A stretch of DNA of 64,000 nt from Atherix ibis. Its lineage: Eukaryota > Arthropoda > Insecta > Diptera > Athericidae. Shown here in pieces: positions 8,191 to 20,081 of this stretch. The notes under the pieces are model-generated. The model was not told the DNA's origin and did not search any database. It saw only the letters and a list, made by a program, of their open reading frames with translations. Position numbers and translations under genes: made by a program. Positions within the stretch are counted from its first letter, which is position 1, and each line of letters starts with the position of its first letter. Location of the stretch: positions 68,011,088-68,075,087 of the forward strand of contig OY282610.1 in NCBI GenBank assembly GCA_958298945.1. The letters are read 5' to 3'.

Positions 8191-10740
8191 CAAGCAAATC
8201 CATATGAAGTTGGATCAATTTTATTGCGTTTGCCAAAACTATTATTTTTAGAGTTTGCAGAGCCCTTCTGGCAACCATATTGGAAAGATAACTTGATAAA
8301 GGAAATAATTTTGCCTTTCTTCTCGACTCTGCAAAAAAAACTCGTTATACGAGTAAATAGAGTCTTGACAAATATTTTTACTGACTATTCTAGGATCTTT
8401 AATAATTTGTGATTATATCTTTTACAGCTACGAGTGGTTCGGAAACTAATTTTGTTTTTAGAGTCAGTTTAATGAACATTTTTGGTTGTAAATTTTTAAA
8501 ATTCTTTTTTTTTAAAATCTCTGAAATTATTTTTTCTTGCCCAAAACAGGTAACTAATATATTTTCTGAATTATAATTATTAAAGAAATCAAAAATCTTT
8601 GAATAAAATAATAAAGGAAAATTTACTACTCATTCGTTAATTGAAAAAAAAAATTGTTTTTTAAAAACTCAACAACAAAAAAAAACCATACAAAAATTTC
8701 TTAATTGTAAACATTATCGAAATTTTCAAATTCAAATTCGAATCGAGTGAAAATGCGGAAATTATACACCATGCACATATGTTAATATTCTTCGTTGTTT
8801 AGTTTTTTTGCTGTTTTTTTTTAACTTTTAAGAAAAAAAAACTTATTAATTAACTTTTGTAATTAGATAAGCGAAACTACAGAAAAAAAAATTTAAAAAA
8901 ACAGAAAAAAAATCCAATTCAGCGGATTAGGTTATAAAACACCAGCGATGGTTATCACTTGAACCACACACACTCACACTCACAAAAGCATTTTTGTCTC
9001 TCTTCTCCACTAATTGGAATGATTGCAGCGGGCATACATACACTCATATGTAGACAAATGGGCACAAATACAATCAGAAGTGAAGCCATTTCATGTGCAT
9101 TGGCCGTTGAATGACTCAACTGGAAATGCTTCTTTTCAGAGCTTATGAACGCTGAGCATTCCATAATCGCCCATATAAGCGATCGCATCATAACCAAAGA
9201 TATTCGTAGTCGTTCGCGTAACATTAAAAAAATTGAAACCAACAAAAATAAAAGATGAGGAAAAAAACACTATTAAAGAGAAAATGGGGGAAAAGATGAA
9301 AATTCATAACAAAATTTTAAAGTAGCATTTGAACTTTGGAAGCGTGAAAACAAATAGTATTTTACGAAATAATGTAAATAATAAAATGAATTTCCCTCTG
9401 GCCCTTATGCTTTGCCAACAACAACACATCCCACCCCCCACCCCCGCCAGGAATAATAAAGCCTAATCCGATGATTTACACGATTAATGAGCCCATCGGA
9501 AAATTCATACCGTCTCCTATTTAGTCACTCATAAAAGCAATATTTTTTTTTGTCGGTTTAAATATGTGTTAGTTAAAAATTATTCATGCAGATGGCGAGC
9601 ATGCAGACGGTATAATTGAGCTACTTTATTATAAAATTTACTGTTTTTTTAAAAAATATTTTCAATTTTCACAAAATACTATTCATAAGAAAATTGTAAT
9701 AAGGACAAATACGAGCAGAAAAAAAAACTATTGAGAGGTTTGGACGTGGGGTTCGGAGGGCAGACAAATGAAAATGAAGAAAATTTAAAAAAAAAAAAGA
9801 AAAGAAAATCTACACCATAACATGAACTACTAACCAACAACCAACCAATAGTCGTGGTCAGATGGTCTTCCGGAAAAACTTAATCGCTTGTAAATTTTGT
9901 ATGGAAATTGAAAATTATTGTAAAGATCATCCATCACCTTATACGCTCTGCTATGCCCATTCGTTTAGGTTAAGCTCTTATTTACCTCAGTGCATATTAA
10001 TGTCGGTAAGTGTGTTTCGTTTTTCGTAACAAGTACAATTAACCAAAAGAAAAAAACAGGCAAAAAAAAAGTGTTCCATGTAATTTTACTACTTGGTTGC
10101 GATGACCTATACTCGTTAGCGTGGAGAGTTCACCATGTTTATTAGTCAATTAAAAGTTTAAATTAAGTAAGTGTAAAAAATAAAAATAAAAATAAATTAA
10201 ATAAAAATATTAAAAAAAGAAAAACCATTTCGGAAAAAGAGTCTTTCCGTTCGCTAACATTTCGAACTTGTTTCGTTACAGCACACTGTTAGCGGCATCT
10301 CTTAGATTAATCAGAAACTCGAAAAATCATGTTTCAATATTAAAACTTTTTTTTTTTTAATTTTACTAAGCATTGTACAAATTTTAATTTGCAAGAAACT
10401 GAAAATGATTTCCAAGAAAATTGCTGTTATTTTGAAAATATAACATTTCTTTTCTTTAGGCAATATTTTATTCCTTATTCATTTGTTATCATATTGAAGG
10501 AATTGTAGAAAAAAATTTTATGTGGTAAAACTGAATAAACTGAAGCTGTAATAAAGTGTCTTTAAGCAATCAATGGTTTGGACAAAGTAATTTCAACTTT
10601 AAATGTAGCTGGTCATCAATTTCCAATAAAAAAAACTTAACATTTTCAAATAAAAATAAATAATTTTTACTATTAGTTAATAAGATAATTATTTACTTTT
10701 CTATTCAAAATTTACTTTTCTATTCAAAAGGAGCTTATAA
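8191..10740. other. AT-rich region with little recognisable content
   Basis: The stretch holds many A or T runs. Positions 8935-9240 and 9840-10140 are less AT-rich and look more like unique sequence. The only item listed separately is a small Cys-rich open frame at 9862-10029. Confidence 0.4.
9862..10029 (+). CDS. Small Cys/His-rich open frame, unrecognised
   Basis: An ATG opens 55 codons to TAA. The product has C10, C13, C20, H23, C30 and H33 (ACKFC ... YCKDH ... LCYAH), a spacing that could bind zinc, but no known family is recognised. A good splice donor (TCG|GTAAGT) lies inside at 10006, so it could instead be an exon ending at 10005. An ORF of this length can easily occur by chance; the cysteine spacing is the only reason to list it. 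Confidence 0.2.
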   Translation: MVFRKNLIACKFCMEIENYCKDHPSPYTLCYAHSFRLSSYLPQCILMSVSVFRFS

Positions 10741-11089
10741 TAACTAAGAAACTGCTTTCAATGGTAAAGAAATCGCTGTCAATGGTTAAGAAGTGACTGA
10801 CAAAATTTAAGAAAATGACTGACGAAAGCTAACCAGTTGCTGACAATAGCCAGGAATAGTTGCTGACAATGGCTAGAAAGTATTATGAATATTAAACTAA
10901 TAAAAATTATTAGAAATTACTAATTAGTGGCTGATAATATGAGAAATTGCCGATAATAGATAAGAAGACATCGCTGACATAGTTCAAAAAGTTCAAAAAT
11001 TGCTTAAAATATGAAAATAATTAAAAAAAAGATGATGCTGATTAAAAATTTGCTGATAATTGCCAAAAAGTTGCCGACGTATTTACGGA
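10741..11089. repeat. Degenerate GCTGACAAT repeats
   Basis: Short imperfect units of roughly 30-40 bp contain GCTGACAATGGC or variants (for example near 10840-10880). They lead into the second 42-bp array and look like a decayed edge of the same repeat family. Confidence 0.6.
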
Positions 11090-11845
11090 TTATAGAAAAA
11101 AACCGCTGACAATGACTGATTTGTCGTCCAGAATAACCAAAAAAAAAACGCTGACAATGACTGATTTGTGGCACGGAATAACAAAGACCCCCTGACAATG
11201 GCTGATTTGTTGTCCAGAATAACTAAAAAATCGCTGACAATAACTTATTTGTCGCACGGAATAAAAAAAAACCCGCTAACAATGATTGAGTTGTCACCTA
11301 TAATTACTAGAAAATCGCTGACAATGATCGATTTGTTGTCCAGAAAATAAAAAAACCGCTGACAATGACCGATTTTTCGCCCAAAATAACTAAAAAATCG
11401 CTGACAATAATTGATTTGTTGCCCGGATTACCAAAAAAATCGCTTACAATGTCTGATTTGTTGCCTGGAATAACCAAAAAATCACTGACAATAACCGATT
11501 TGTCGCCCAAAATAATCAAGAAATCGCTGACAATAACTTATTTGTCACCCGGAATACATACAAAATCGCTAACAATAGCCGATTTGTCGCGCAGAATAAG
11601 TAAAAAATCGCTGACAATGACTGATTTGTTGCCCAAAATAACTGAAAAATTGCTGACAAGTACTTATTTGTTGTCCAGGATAGCAAAAAAATCGCTGACA
11701 ATGACTGATTTGTCGTCTGGAATAACCAAAATATTGCTGACAATAACAGTATTGCCATCCAGAATAACTAAAAAACTGCTGACAATAACTGATTGGTCGC
11801 CCCGAATAATAAAAAAATTGCTGACAATAACCAAAAAACACAAAG
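11090..11845. repeat. 42-bp minisatellite, array 2 (about 18 units)
   Basis: The unit and orientation match the array at 7130-8190 (CGCTGACAATGACTGATTTGT), with more TTGCCC variants. Both arrays contain the rare variant CACCTATAATTAC (7200, 8170 and 11295), so they share recent ancestry. A 236-codon open frame over this array encodes imperfect 14-residue repeats and is interpreted as noncoding. Confidence 0.92.
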
Positions 11846-13394
11846 TGTTCTTCTTCAATGTCGGACATTACTTCAGAAGCCTCATCCAACATTTAATTAA
11901 TATTATTTCCAAATTTTTAATAAACGGAAGTTTATTTTTCTTCGCAAGAACCTCTCTTTTGCTTTTCGTTAATAAAACTATGGCCTGTTGCTGGCTTAAT
12001 CTTTTTTTTGTGTGGGCATTTGGCTGTGCTGAAAACCCTATTTCATTATCTTTCTTTCCTAATAAATCACTATAAATAATTGTCTCACAGAAACTAACGA
12101 ATTCTTAATTTATGAGAAAGTTTATTAATTTTTGTATAAATTACGAGTATTGTTTGTTTTTGTTTTTGCTATTTTCACTCCAATAATGGAGAAATAAATG
12201 TGTAACGATAAATTCTATTGCGTTTGGAGTTTTTTTCTGGTTTATTATTAAGCAAGTATTAAGTAAGAATAGTTATTTGTTGATTTGGTATTTTTTCATG
12301 ACAGCACATAATATGCTCGTGGCATCATATATGCTCGAATATTTCGACAAATTTCATGCTAAGCTAATAGGCTAATAAGAAATGGCTACAAAATACATTT
12401 TCGTGATCATACCAATGATTAGATTTATGAGTGTTACGATATCGCCAATCTGTATGATTATCTTGAAAATGGCATAAAAACAGCTGAGGATAAAAAAAAA
12501 ATAGCCAACAAAGTAACTATAATCGAAACGATAGAAAAAATTACAGATGAAAAAAGCAAAAACAAAAACAAATTTAGGCGCAGCCGTAGTGTTGATTTTC
12601 TTTTCTCTGTTCAACCGTTCGAAGTGATTTTTGAGGATCAACAAAAAGAGAAGAAACAATTTTTTTTTTCAGATAAAAAAATGATAACAAACAAAAAGCT
12701 ACAATAATGGTAATAATAATAATAATAGCAATAGCAATAATAGTAAATGCTTTTAGGTACAAACGAAGTGAACGAATGTGCAATTGGAGGAATATGCACA
12801 CCCCTTCTGTAAGCGCTCTCCTATACGAAGGTATTCGTTCGAAATGCATGACAAACAAGTGACTGTGACAATAAGGTGAAGATTGGATGAAGAGGGCTTG
12901 CGCTGATATGTTGTGGTACCAAATATCTCCTCACATTCAGATGATAACAATTTCGTCATGTCCAATTCAATACGGTTTGCATAATCCTCCTAGCTAGCTA
13001 CCTCTTACGAGCATGTCCATGGTGTGGAGTGGTGTCATTACTTTCGTAATCTGATGATAGATATTATCATTAATGATCAATAGCTAAATAGTATTAATAA
13101 TGACTCTTTTCGGGAAGGCAGGAGACTGCCAGACGGTGGGCTAGTATATTATTTAAAGATTGGAAAAAAATTAGCTTTTCTTTATTAACTTGCTTTGGAA
13201 ATTGAAAATGAATTAGGCGATGACTCATTATGATTCTTCAAAAGATGAAAATTTGTAATCAAATTTTCTTTCCTAATACTTTTTTTCTTATTTGAGTTTT
13301 TTTGTTGTTGAAAGTTTTACAATTTCCTTTTTAGTTGTTTTTACTTTTGAGAACTTTTTGAAAAAAAAATCAAGCATTGAAGACCCAGAAAAGT
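11846..13394. other. AT-rich region, no recognised gene
   Basis: Small simple repeats such as AAT runs near 12711-12740 are present. Short - strand open frames at 12372-12965 have no recognisable domain. Confidence 0.4.
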
Positions 13395-15405
13395 ATAATG
13401 TCTAAGAATTTAGATAGTTTTACCATTACTGCCATCATGTCTTAAGAATATATCGAACGTTTTAGAAAAGAAAAGTGCTTATAATTTTTATTATTATTTG
13501 TTAGAAATTACCTAGGAATTAACCATTTCTATTAAAAAACTTTTAGGAATTTCAGAAAAAAATTTTCAAAAATATATTGCAACTGGTGCAGGTAAAACAA
13601 ACCGTTTGCAAATGAAGAATTTGATAATTTTGATACTATTTCATCAGCTCAGAATTTGCTGACTATATTATAGTAGTTGCTGACAAGAGTTTGGATTGAA
13701 TAGAAAAATTGGAAAGAAACAGGTGATATTCAAAATACTCTAACAATAACTCCGAATATGCTGACCAAAATTAGGTACCTGTTGACAATAATTCTTGTCC
13801 CAAATTTTTTTTTTCTTGAAATATTCTCCTAAGAAATAATGTAAATATATAAGGGGTGAGGAAAACTGATATTAAGGTTGCTGGGACAGTCCAATAGCTG
13901 CTGACAATAATTTCTCTTTTAAAATTTATATTTTTTTAAATATTTTCATTACAAAAGTTACTAAAATGGAGGATCGAAAAGAAGTCAAATTAAATTTGCA
14001 CTGCTAGAACAATAACTCAGAATATGCTTATTTAAGACAACTTGTTGCTGACAATGATTTAAGCTTTTTTTACAAATTTTTGTAAAAAAAAAATGTTGAG
14101 GAATTTTTTTTTTATTTTGAGGCAAAAAAAGATTTGATTATATAAACAAGAATACGCTTTCAAAAATTAACATGTTGCTGAGAAAGGTCCAAAAGCTGCT
14201 GACAATTATTATTATCCAAAAATATTCTTTCAATACAAATTAAAATCGAACTTGGGAAAATGGAAAGACAGGTTAGCGTAGAATGGAAATTATGTTACCA
14301 CCATTAAGAATCGGTTGTCGAAACTGCAGAAGTTGCTGACTTAAAAAGTGAATAATTTTTTGCAAAGCTAATAATTTTTTAGAAATTTCAGAAATATTTT
14401 TGAAAAATATATTGCAACGGCTTCGAGGAAAAAAACAGTTTGCAAATGGAGAATTTAATATTTTTGACACTATTTCATCAGCTAAGAATTTCCTGGCAAA
14501 ATTATAGTAGTTGCTGACAATAGTTTTGCCATTACTGATTATGTCTTAAGAATATATCGAACATTTATGGAAATAAGAGTGCTTATAATTTTTATTATTA
14601 TTTGTTGGAAATTGCCTAGGAATTGGCAATGGAGAATTTGATATTTTTGACACTATTTCATCAGCTCAGAATTTGCTGACTATATTATAGTAGTTGCTGA
14701 CAAGAGTTTGTATTGAATAGAAAAATTGGAAAGAAACAGGTGATATTCAAAATACTCTAACAATAATTCTGAATATTATGACCAAAATTAGGTACCTGTT
14801 GACAATAATTCCTGTCCCAAATTTTTTTTCGTTACATATTCTCCTAAGAAATAATGTAAATATATAAGGGGTAAGGAAAACAACTGATATTTAGGTTGCT
14901 GGAACAGTCCAATAGCTGCTGACAACAATTTCTCTTTTAAAATTTATATTTTTTTAAAATATTTTCATTACAAAAGTTACTAAAATGGAGGATCGAAAAG
15001 AAGTCAAATTAAATTTGCAATGCTAGAACAATAACTCAGAATATGCTTATTTAAGACAACTTATTGCTGACAATGACTTCAGCTTTTTTTTACAAATTTT
15101 TGTAGAAAAAAAATGTCGAGGAAATTTTTTTTTTATTTTGAAGCAAAAAGAAGATTTAATTTGTATAAACAAGAATACGCTGACAAAAATTAACATGTTG
15201 CTGAGAAAGGTCCAAAAACTGCTGACTATTATTATTATTCAAAGATATTCTTTCAATACAAATTAAAATCGATCTTGGAGAAAATGGTTAGACAGGTTAG
15301 CGTAGAATGGAAATTATGTGAACGTCTTTAAGAATCAGTTGTCGAAACTCCAGAAGTTGCTGACATAAAAAAGTAAATAATTTTTTTCAAAACTCATAAT
15401 TTTTT
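13395..15405. repeat. Tandem duplication of about 1.1 kb with TTGCTGACAA motifs
   Basis: Landmarks recur about 1.0-1.1 kb apart: GTCTTAAGAATATATCG at 13439 and 14543 (1104 bp) and TGCTGACAAGAGTTTG near 13680 and 14698. The second copy has lost about 90 bp, and the part at 13545-13690 reappears at 14382-14526, so the structure is nested. The word TTGCTGACAA is found repeatedly and resembles the 42-bp minisatellite core. Confidence 0.8.
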
Positions 15406-16614
15406 TAACAAAACAAAAATTCCATTTTTATTTTCGATTAGAAAAATGGTTTTCGGACGGCAACGGATAACAATACCGTTAATATTAGTTAATCCTAATT
15501 TTCATGTTATGCAAAATTTCCTTATTATGAAAACGATTCATCGTAATTTATTACTTTTGATATAATATAATATTAGAGCATGACGTAATAAATGAAAAAG
15601 AAACCCCAAGCTCCACGACACATAATTTATGAATTTAAATTTTCGACGAGACACTCTATACCATAAATATAAATAATTTTACAAATTTCTTTTACAGATT
15701 CGTTTTCTTTTGCTTCCTTCCTTCATTTGTGTTCCATTCAGCTAAGCTGATTTAATCAGAAACAATGCAAAACAAAACTTTAACAATATTAATAATAATA
15801 ATAATAATGGTAAAAATAGTAAAGATAATAAAACCAGTAAGCATAATCAATTTGGAATTTTGTTTACATTCGCCACACGCGTCTGTTTTATGACGATTTG
15901 AGAGTCTTTTTTGCTTCCTCATCTTCTTTTTCGCTCTATTCGAATTTCTCCTTTTCTTCTTCTTCTTCTTCATGTTCTCCTAATATTTGCTTATGAACTC
16001 GTTCAGTTTTTCTTCTTGTTCTCAGAATAGTTTCTGTCGTCTGCCGTGTCTGTCGCATATGGCGCTGTGTCACTTTTTTGAGCATCATTATTTTCCTCAT
16101 TGCTTCTTCTTCTTCGAACGAAGTACGAGTATTTGGAAACTGTAAAATCACCTTCGCTATTTTCATCGATTTCATTGTTTTTATTAGCATTAGAGTTTTT
16201 TTTTATTGATTTTTAACGAAAAAAAATATAGAAAAACCTTCACTTTTTCTTTGTCTTCTTATTGTGAATTTTCGATTTTATTATTTTTCAATTTTTTATT
16301 TTTATTTTAGATTTTTTGCAACTTTTTTTCTATATTCGTATTGTTATTGATTTTTTCTTATTGTTGTTGTTGTTAATAACGGATTGCCATTCATAATCGA
16401 ACGTTGCATATTTTTCATTTCAATACATAATAAATATGCAAATAAACAAAAAATTACTTTTTAATGTTAAATATGGTTAGTTGCATCAAATTAATTCTTT
16501 TTACCTCACAGGTAAATGTGCTTCGTTTTAGATTGAATAATTTTGTTCTACTACAATAATTATTGTTGCGAATATGAAAACTGAAACAGTTCTTCAGAAA
16601 AAAGTCCTTTTAGA
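15406..16614. other. AT-rich region, simple repeats only
   Basis: There is an AAT microsatellite near 15785-15808 and a TTC-rich stretch at 15940-15975. Short open frames here come from these simple sequences. Confidence 0.4.
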
Positions 16615-16956
16615 TTGACGCGTCCTAATTCGGAATTTTCAGTTCGTGGTGGATTATATTTTTATCTGGAAGTCAGCTGGGAAAGGTTGGCCCCGACAGT
16701 ACCAATGAAAAATGGTGAAGGGATTATAGATGGTGTAGGAGTATTTTCCGGGCCCCAATTTAGGAAATATTGTGAAAATTACAGGCAAATTACTCTTGAA
16801 GCAGTGTTACCTATAAGAAAAGAATTGTATATGATCTCACACTTTCAAGTAAAAGAATTGGGGAGACTTGAGAAAATGTTACTCCGCCTTGTTATTGATG
16901 AATTCTTATTTTTACACTCAAGGCTGATAAAATTTATCGTAGGATACTACGAGTAG
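16615..16956 (+). pseudogene. Open frame of 113 codons, possible RNase H relic
   Basis: The frame has no ATG at its start (it opens with TTG). The middle reads DGVGVFSGPQF and TLEAVLPIRKEL, which faintly resembles the RNase H domain of non-LTR elements (DG..VGVF ... E...AIRKAL; compare the relic at 60230-60600). No other domain is recognised. Just upstream (16550-16610) is a segment also found at 24070-24130 next to the ~425-bp repeat, so the frame lies in repeated DNA. Confidence 0.25.
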
Positions 16957-17269
16957 CAAGAACTTCCTCTGCGCTTCACTTTACTGACTCTGGTTTTAAG
17001 TCAAAATCAAAAGAATGAATCCAAAGTTCAATTTTTGGTTGTCTCTGCAGAGCGTTGAGAGTCAGGCGATTTCGAATACTTCTCTTGTGCTATCTTTCAA
17101 CATATCAGGCTTTAATAAAGGATGTAAAAAAACTGCGCCAACCATATTTTAGGTTAGGATCCCAAGAGCAGATTTTCCAACTATTTTTTAGGTTAGGGTC
17201 ATTTTTATTCGAACTTTTGTCTTGTTTGACTTGAATTCATCATAAAATTCTGCAGCTGCTCACCGATTG

Positions 17270-17870
17270 ATTTGCTTAATTGACAGTTAACTTACAGAAC
17301 TGACAGTTTGTATAAATAATGCTATTATGCTATGAAAGTGGTATGTAAAAGCGTTTATTTTTGTCAATCAGGCAACATTTGATTTTTGATAGTTCAAAAA
17401 AATTGCCTCTTTTTGGGGTAATTGGCTGAGATTACTTTTATTTTCAATATTTTTTTTTGCAATTGATAAAATACTCGAATATAATTATTGTTAAATTAAA
17501 AATTTTCATATTATGGTGGTTATTTTGAGTTTGAAAAAGACATTCTTTAAGCATTTCTGTTTAAACTATTCTAAAAATATATTAATTTTTTGAAAATCTA
17601 ACGTGGACAAGAACATTACACGGTAGTAATGGCTGTTTTGACAGTTAACCATACTTATTTTTAACATCTGACAGAATGAATTTTTTTCAACTGACAAAAC
17701 CGATAACTTTTTTTTTGTTACCATTTAACACCAACTGATTTTTAACAGTTAACCAGAGATTATGATTGTCAATTGGTAAGAGTTTATTTTTGTCAATCAG
17801 GCAACATCTAATTTTGGATAGTTCAAAAACATCTAATTTTGGATAGATTGGCTGAGATTACTTTTATTTT
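17270..17870. repeat. Dispersed ~425-bp repeat, copy 1
   Basis: About 1.4 units of a repeat whose period is seen from GTCAATCAGGCAAC at 17363 and 17792 (429 bp). It contains GACAGTTAACC, CTGACAGAAT and ACGTGGACAAGAACATTAC. Copies follow at 23290-24135, 24220-24485 and 27200-27785. No coding capacity or terminal repeat is recognised. Confidence 0.85.
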
Positions 17871-17879
17871 CAATGCGCC

Positions 17880-19867
17880 GTCAGAATTGTTTCCCTTCAA
17901 AAATTTTTACGTGGTATGACCTTCAATTCAGATGCGGCTGTAAATCAGCATCTTGTTCAGTGTTTCGCCGGATAAAGACAGAACATTCTATGAACGAGGA
18001 ATTATGAAGATCGCTGACACATGTAAATATACATCGTAAATGCGTCATGACTTTTCCTATCAGTCAATACAATCGGAGGAATGTGTGCCTTAACCTTTTC
18101 GACAGTACTTTCTCAGCCAACCACTCTACCTCCCTGTTCACCTGATTCTAATCCGTATAATTGAAGCTGAATGCGAAAAGTGGAAAGAAAACCCAAGGAA
18201 TCTACTTTGAAAGGGCTTATATTAATGTACGAAAAGATAATAAAAATGGTTGAAAAAGAAGTGTCTCATTATTTTTGTGATAATCCTCAAATACAATCGT
18301 TCGAATACTTGTGGCTGGCACAAACTTAATTTCCTATTTCGGTTTTTTTGTTAATCAACTTTAAAAAACATTCTAAACGAAGCTTAAACATCATTATTAA
18401 TGGCGCTATTTGGTGTAGCCAAACCCTTGTACCGAAGCCCTCAAATTTGGTGTTTCCAGCTGACCTCATGAGATCCGTTCCGTCAAAGACAGGGCCGAGT
18501 TTGCCTTTTGCGACCATACCCGTTTCGTGGTAAAACCAAGCCTCTCTACAGTAGTTACTTCGACTTAACTGTGAGAAGTTCCAAACTCATTAGTTTGGGC
18601 TGACGAAAATAGACTCTGCTGACTACCAACAGTAAGGCACAAATTATTACCATAACATTGTTATAGGCCATCGCCTTTAGTAACAGATAGAAGAATGACG
18701 AAATATCTTTAAAGCGATAGTTTAATGTGTGTGATCAAGGCTGGATTCCGTCTTTGACATTGACACTGCCACTACGCGCTTACTTTTTTTGCCTTTATTA
18801 ACGAGTATCCCAAAATTTCTAACCGCCACACAGGGTCAATCTTGGTAAAGGGTTCCTTATGTTAAATAATTCTAAAAGTTAGACGAATGCTAAAAGTTGG
18901 TCATGCCAACCCTGGAGCATCAAATCAGCACCAAGGTAAAAAGAGTCATTTTTTATTGTGTCAGGACCTTTTTTTATATAGTGCATGTCTTTTTGAAGGA
19001 TCCGTCAGTCTAGGTTTAGTTGGGATAACCTACTCTGTGCTAATCTGAGTTTACCTACCGCCAACTCTAAAAAAGATGATTGTCACTCAACTCTGTCAAT
19101 CGTATATCTTCTTCGAAGGGCATTAATGAAGTCCTCTGATCCTAAAATGTCCACACTTTAGCCTCAAAAATATCCATGAATCAGTCTGGAAAATATATTC
19201 CATCTAAAGTGCACAAAAGTTGCTTCTTCTTCCTGTAATTTGTCAGGCATGACTAATTCTTCCTAAATCTTAATCAAAGAGTTTATTGCTGCCCGTTTCT
19301 TGAGCAGATCATTTACTGAATTTGTTGTGATTTCTTAAACCAATTCTAAGAAATTGTATGGATTTTTGACTATTTAGAAACCCAGCACTTGTATCAGTGT
19401 CCGATGCTGAGCTGAGTCATCCCGATGTTCTACCCCCTTTTAAGTTCTTCGCATTTGTTCATTTTAAATAAAAATTATCTAACTAGAAAGGATATTTCGC
19501 AATTATTTTTATAGCCAGAAATAGACTAAGAGGAGTCTTTGCAATTGGCAAACAATTATCATTACCAGAAGTTCCTGAGCCGGCCTTGGCGAACCCGCGA
19601 TTCTGAGCTGGCCTTGTAGTGGCTGGAATTTACAAGATTCCTTACTGTAGCTCTCTGAGTGGGCAAACCAACCATATAATCTTAAAAATCAAAAAGTGCT
19701 ACCATGGTAGTTAGGTAGTCCCCAACAAAGATAAGGTGCCTTTGGCTGAAACGTGGTGGCTGTTGTCCCGGTTTCTATCACTGCAGACGAATGGTAGAGG
19801 TTTAAGTAGGCGTTGTTCGCAATAGTTAGAATGTCTGCCTTGTAACTAATTGCTGACTGTTAGCATG
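17880..19867. other. Less AT-rich region, unrecognised
   Basis: Base composition is more balanced than in the neighbourhood, which often marks old transposon or exon sequence. The paired frames at 18326-18533 on both strands give no recognisable domain. I cannot assign the stretch. Confidence 0.3.
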
Positions 19868-20081
19868 GTTGTACCTGTGTTGGTTGAAGCTGGTTCAGGG
19901 GCTAGACCAGATAGGAGTACAGGAGGTGGTGAGATAAAATGAAGTGAGTGGTCTACTGGTTGAGACCGCTTACCGTTGTACCTGTGTTGGTTGAAGCTGA
20001 TCATGGGCTGAACCAGATAGGAACTTAGGAGGCGGTGAGTTGAAATAAGGTGAGTGGTCCACTGGTTGAGACCGCTTACAA
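19868..20081. repeat. Tandem duplication, 2 x 107 bp
   Basis: Positions 19868-19974 and 19975-20081 both start GTTGTACCTGTGTTGGTTGA and end GGTTGAGACCGCTTAC, with about 85-90 percent identity. The surrounding 19600-20350 is non-AT-rich and unassigned. Confidence 0.85.

Noticed and set aside
11365..12075. 236-codon + strand frame with 14-residue repeats as a repeat protein gene
   Set aside because: The unit length is a multiple of 3, frames are equally open on the other strand and in the sister array, and the non-repeat end has no domain.
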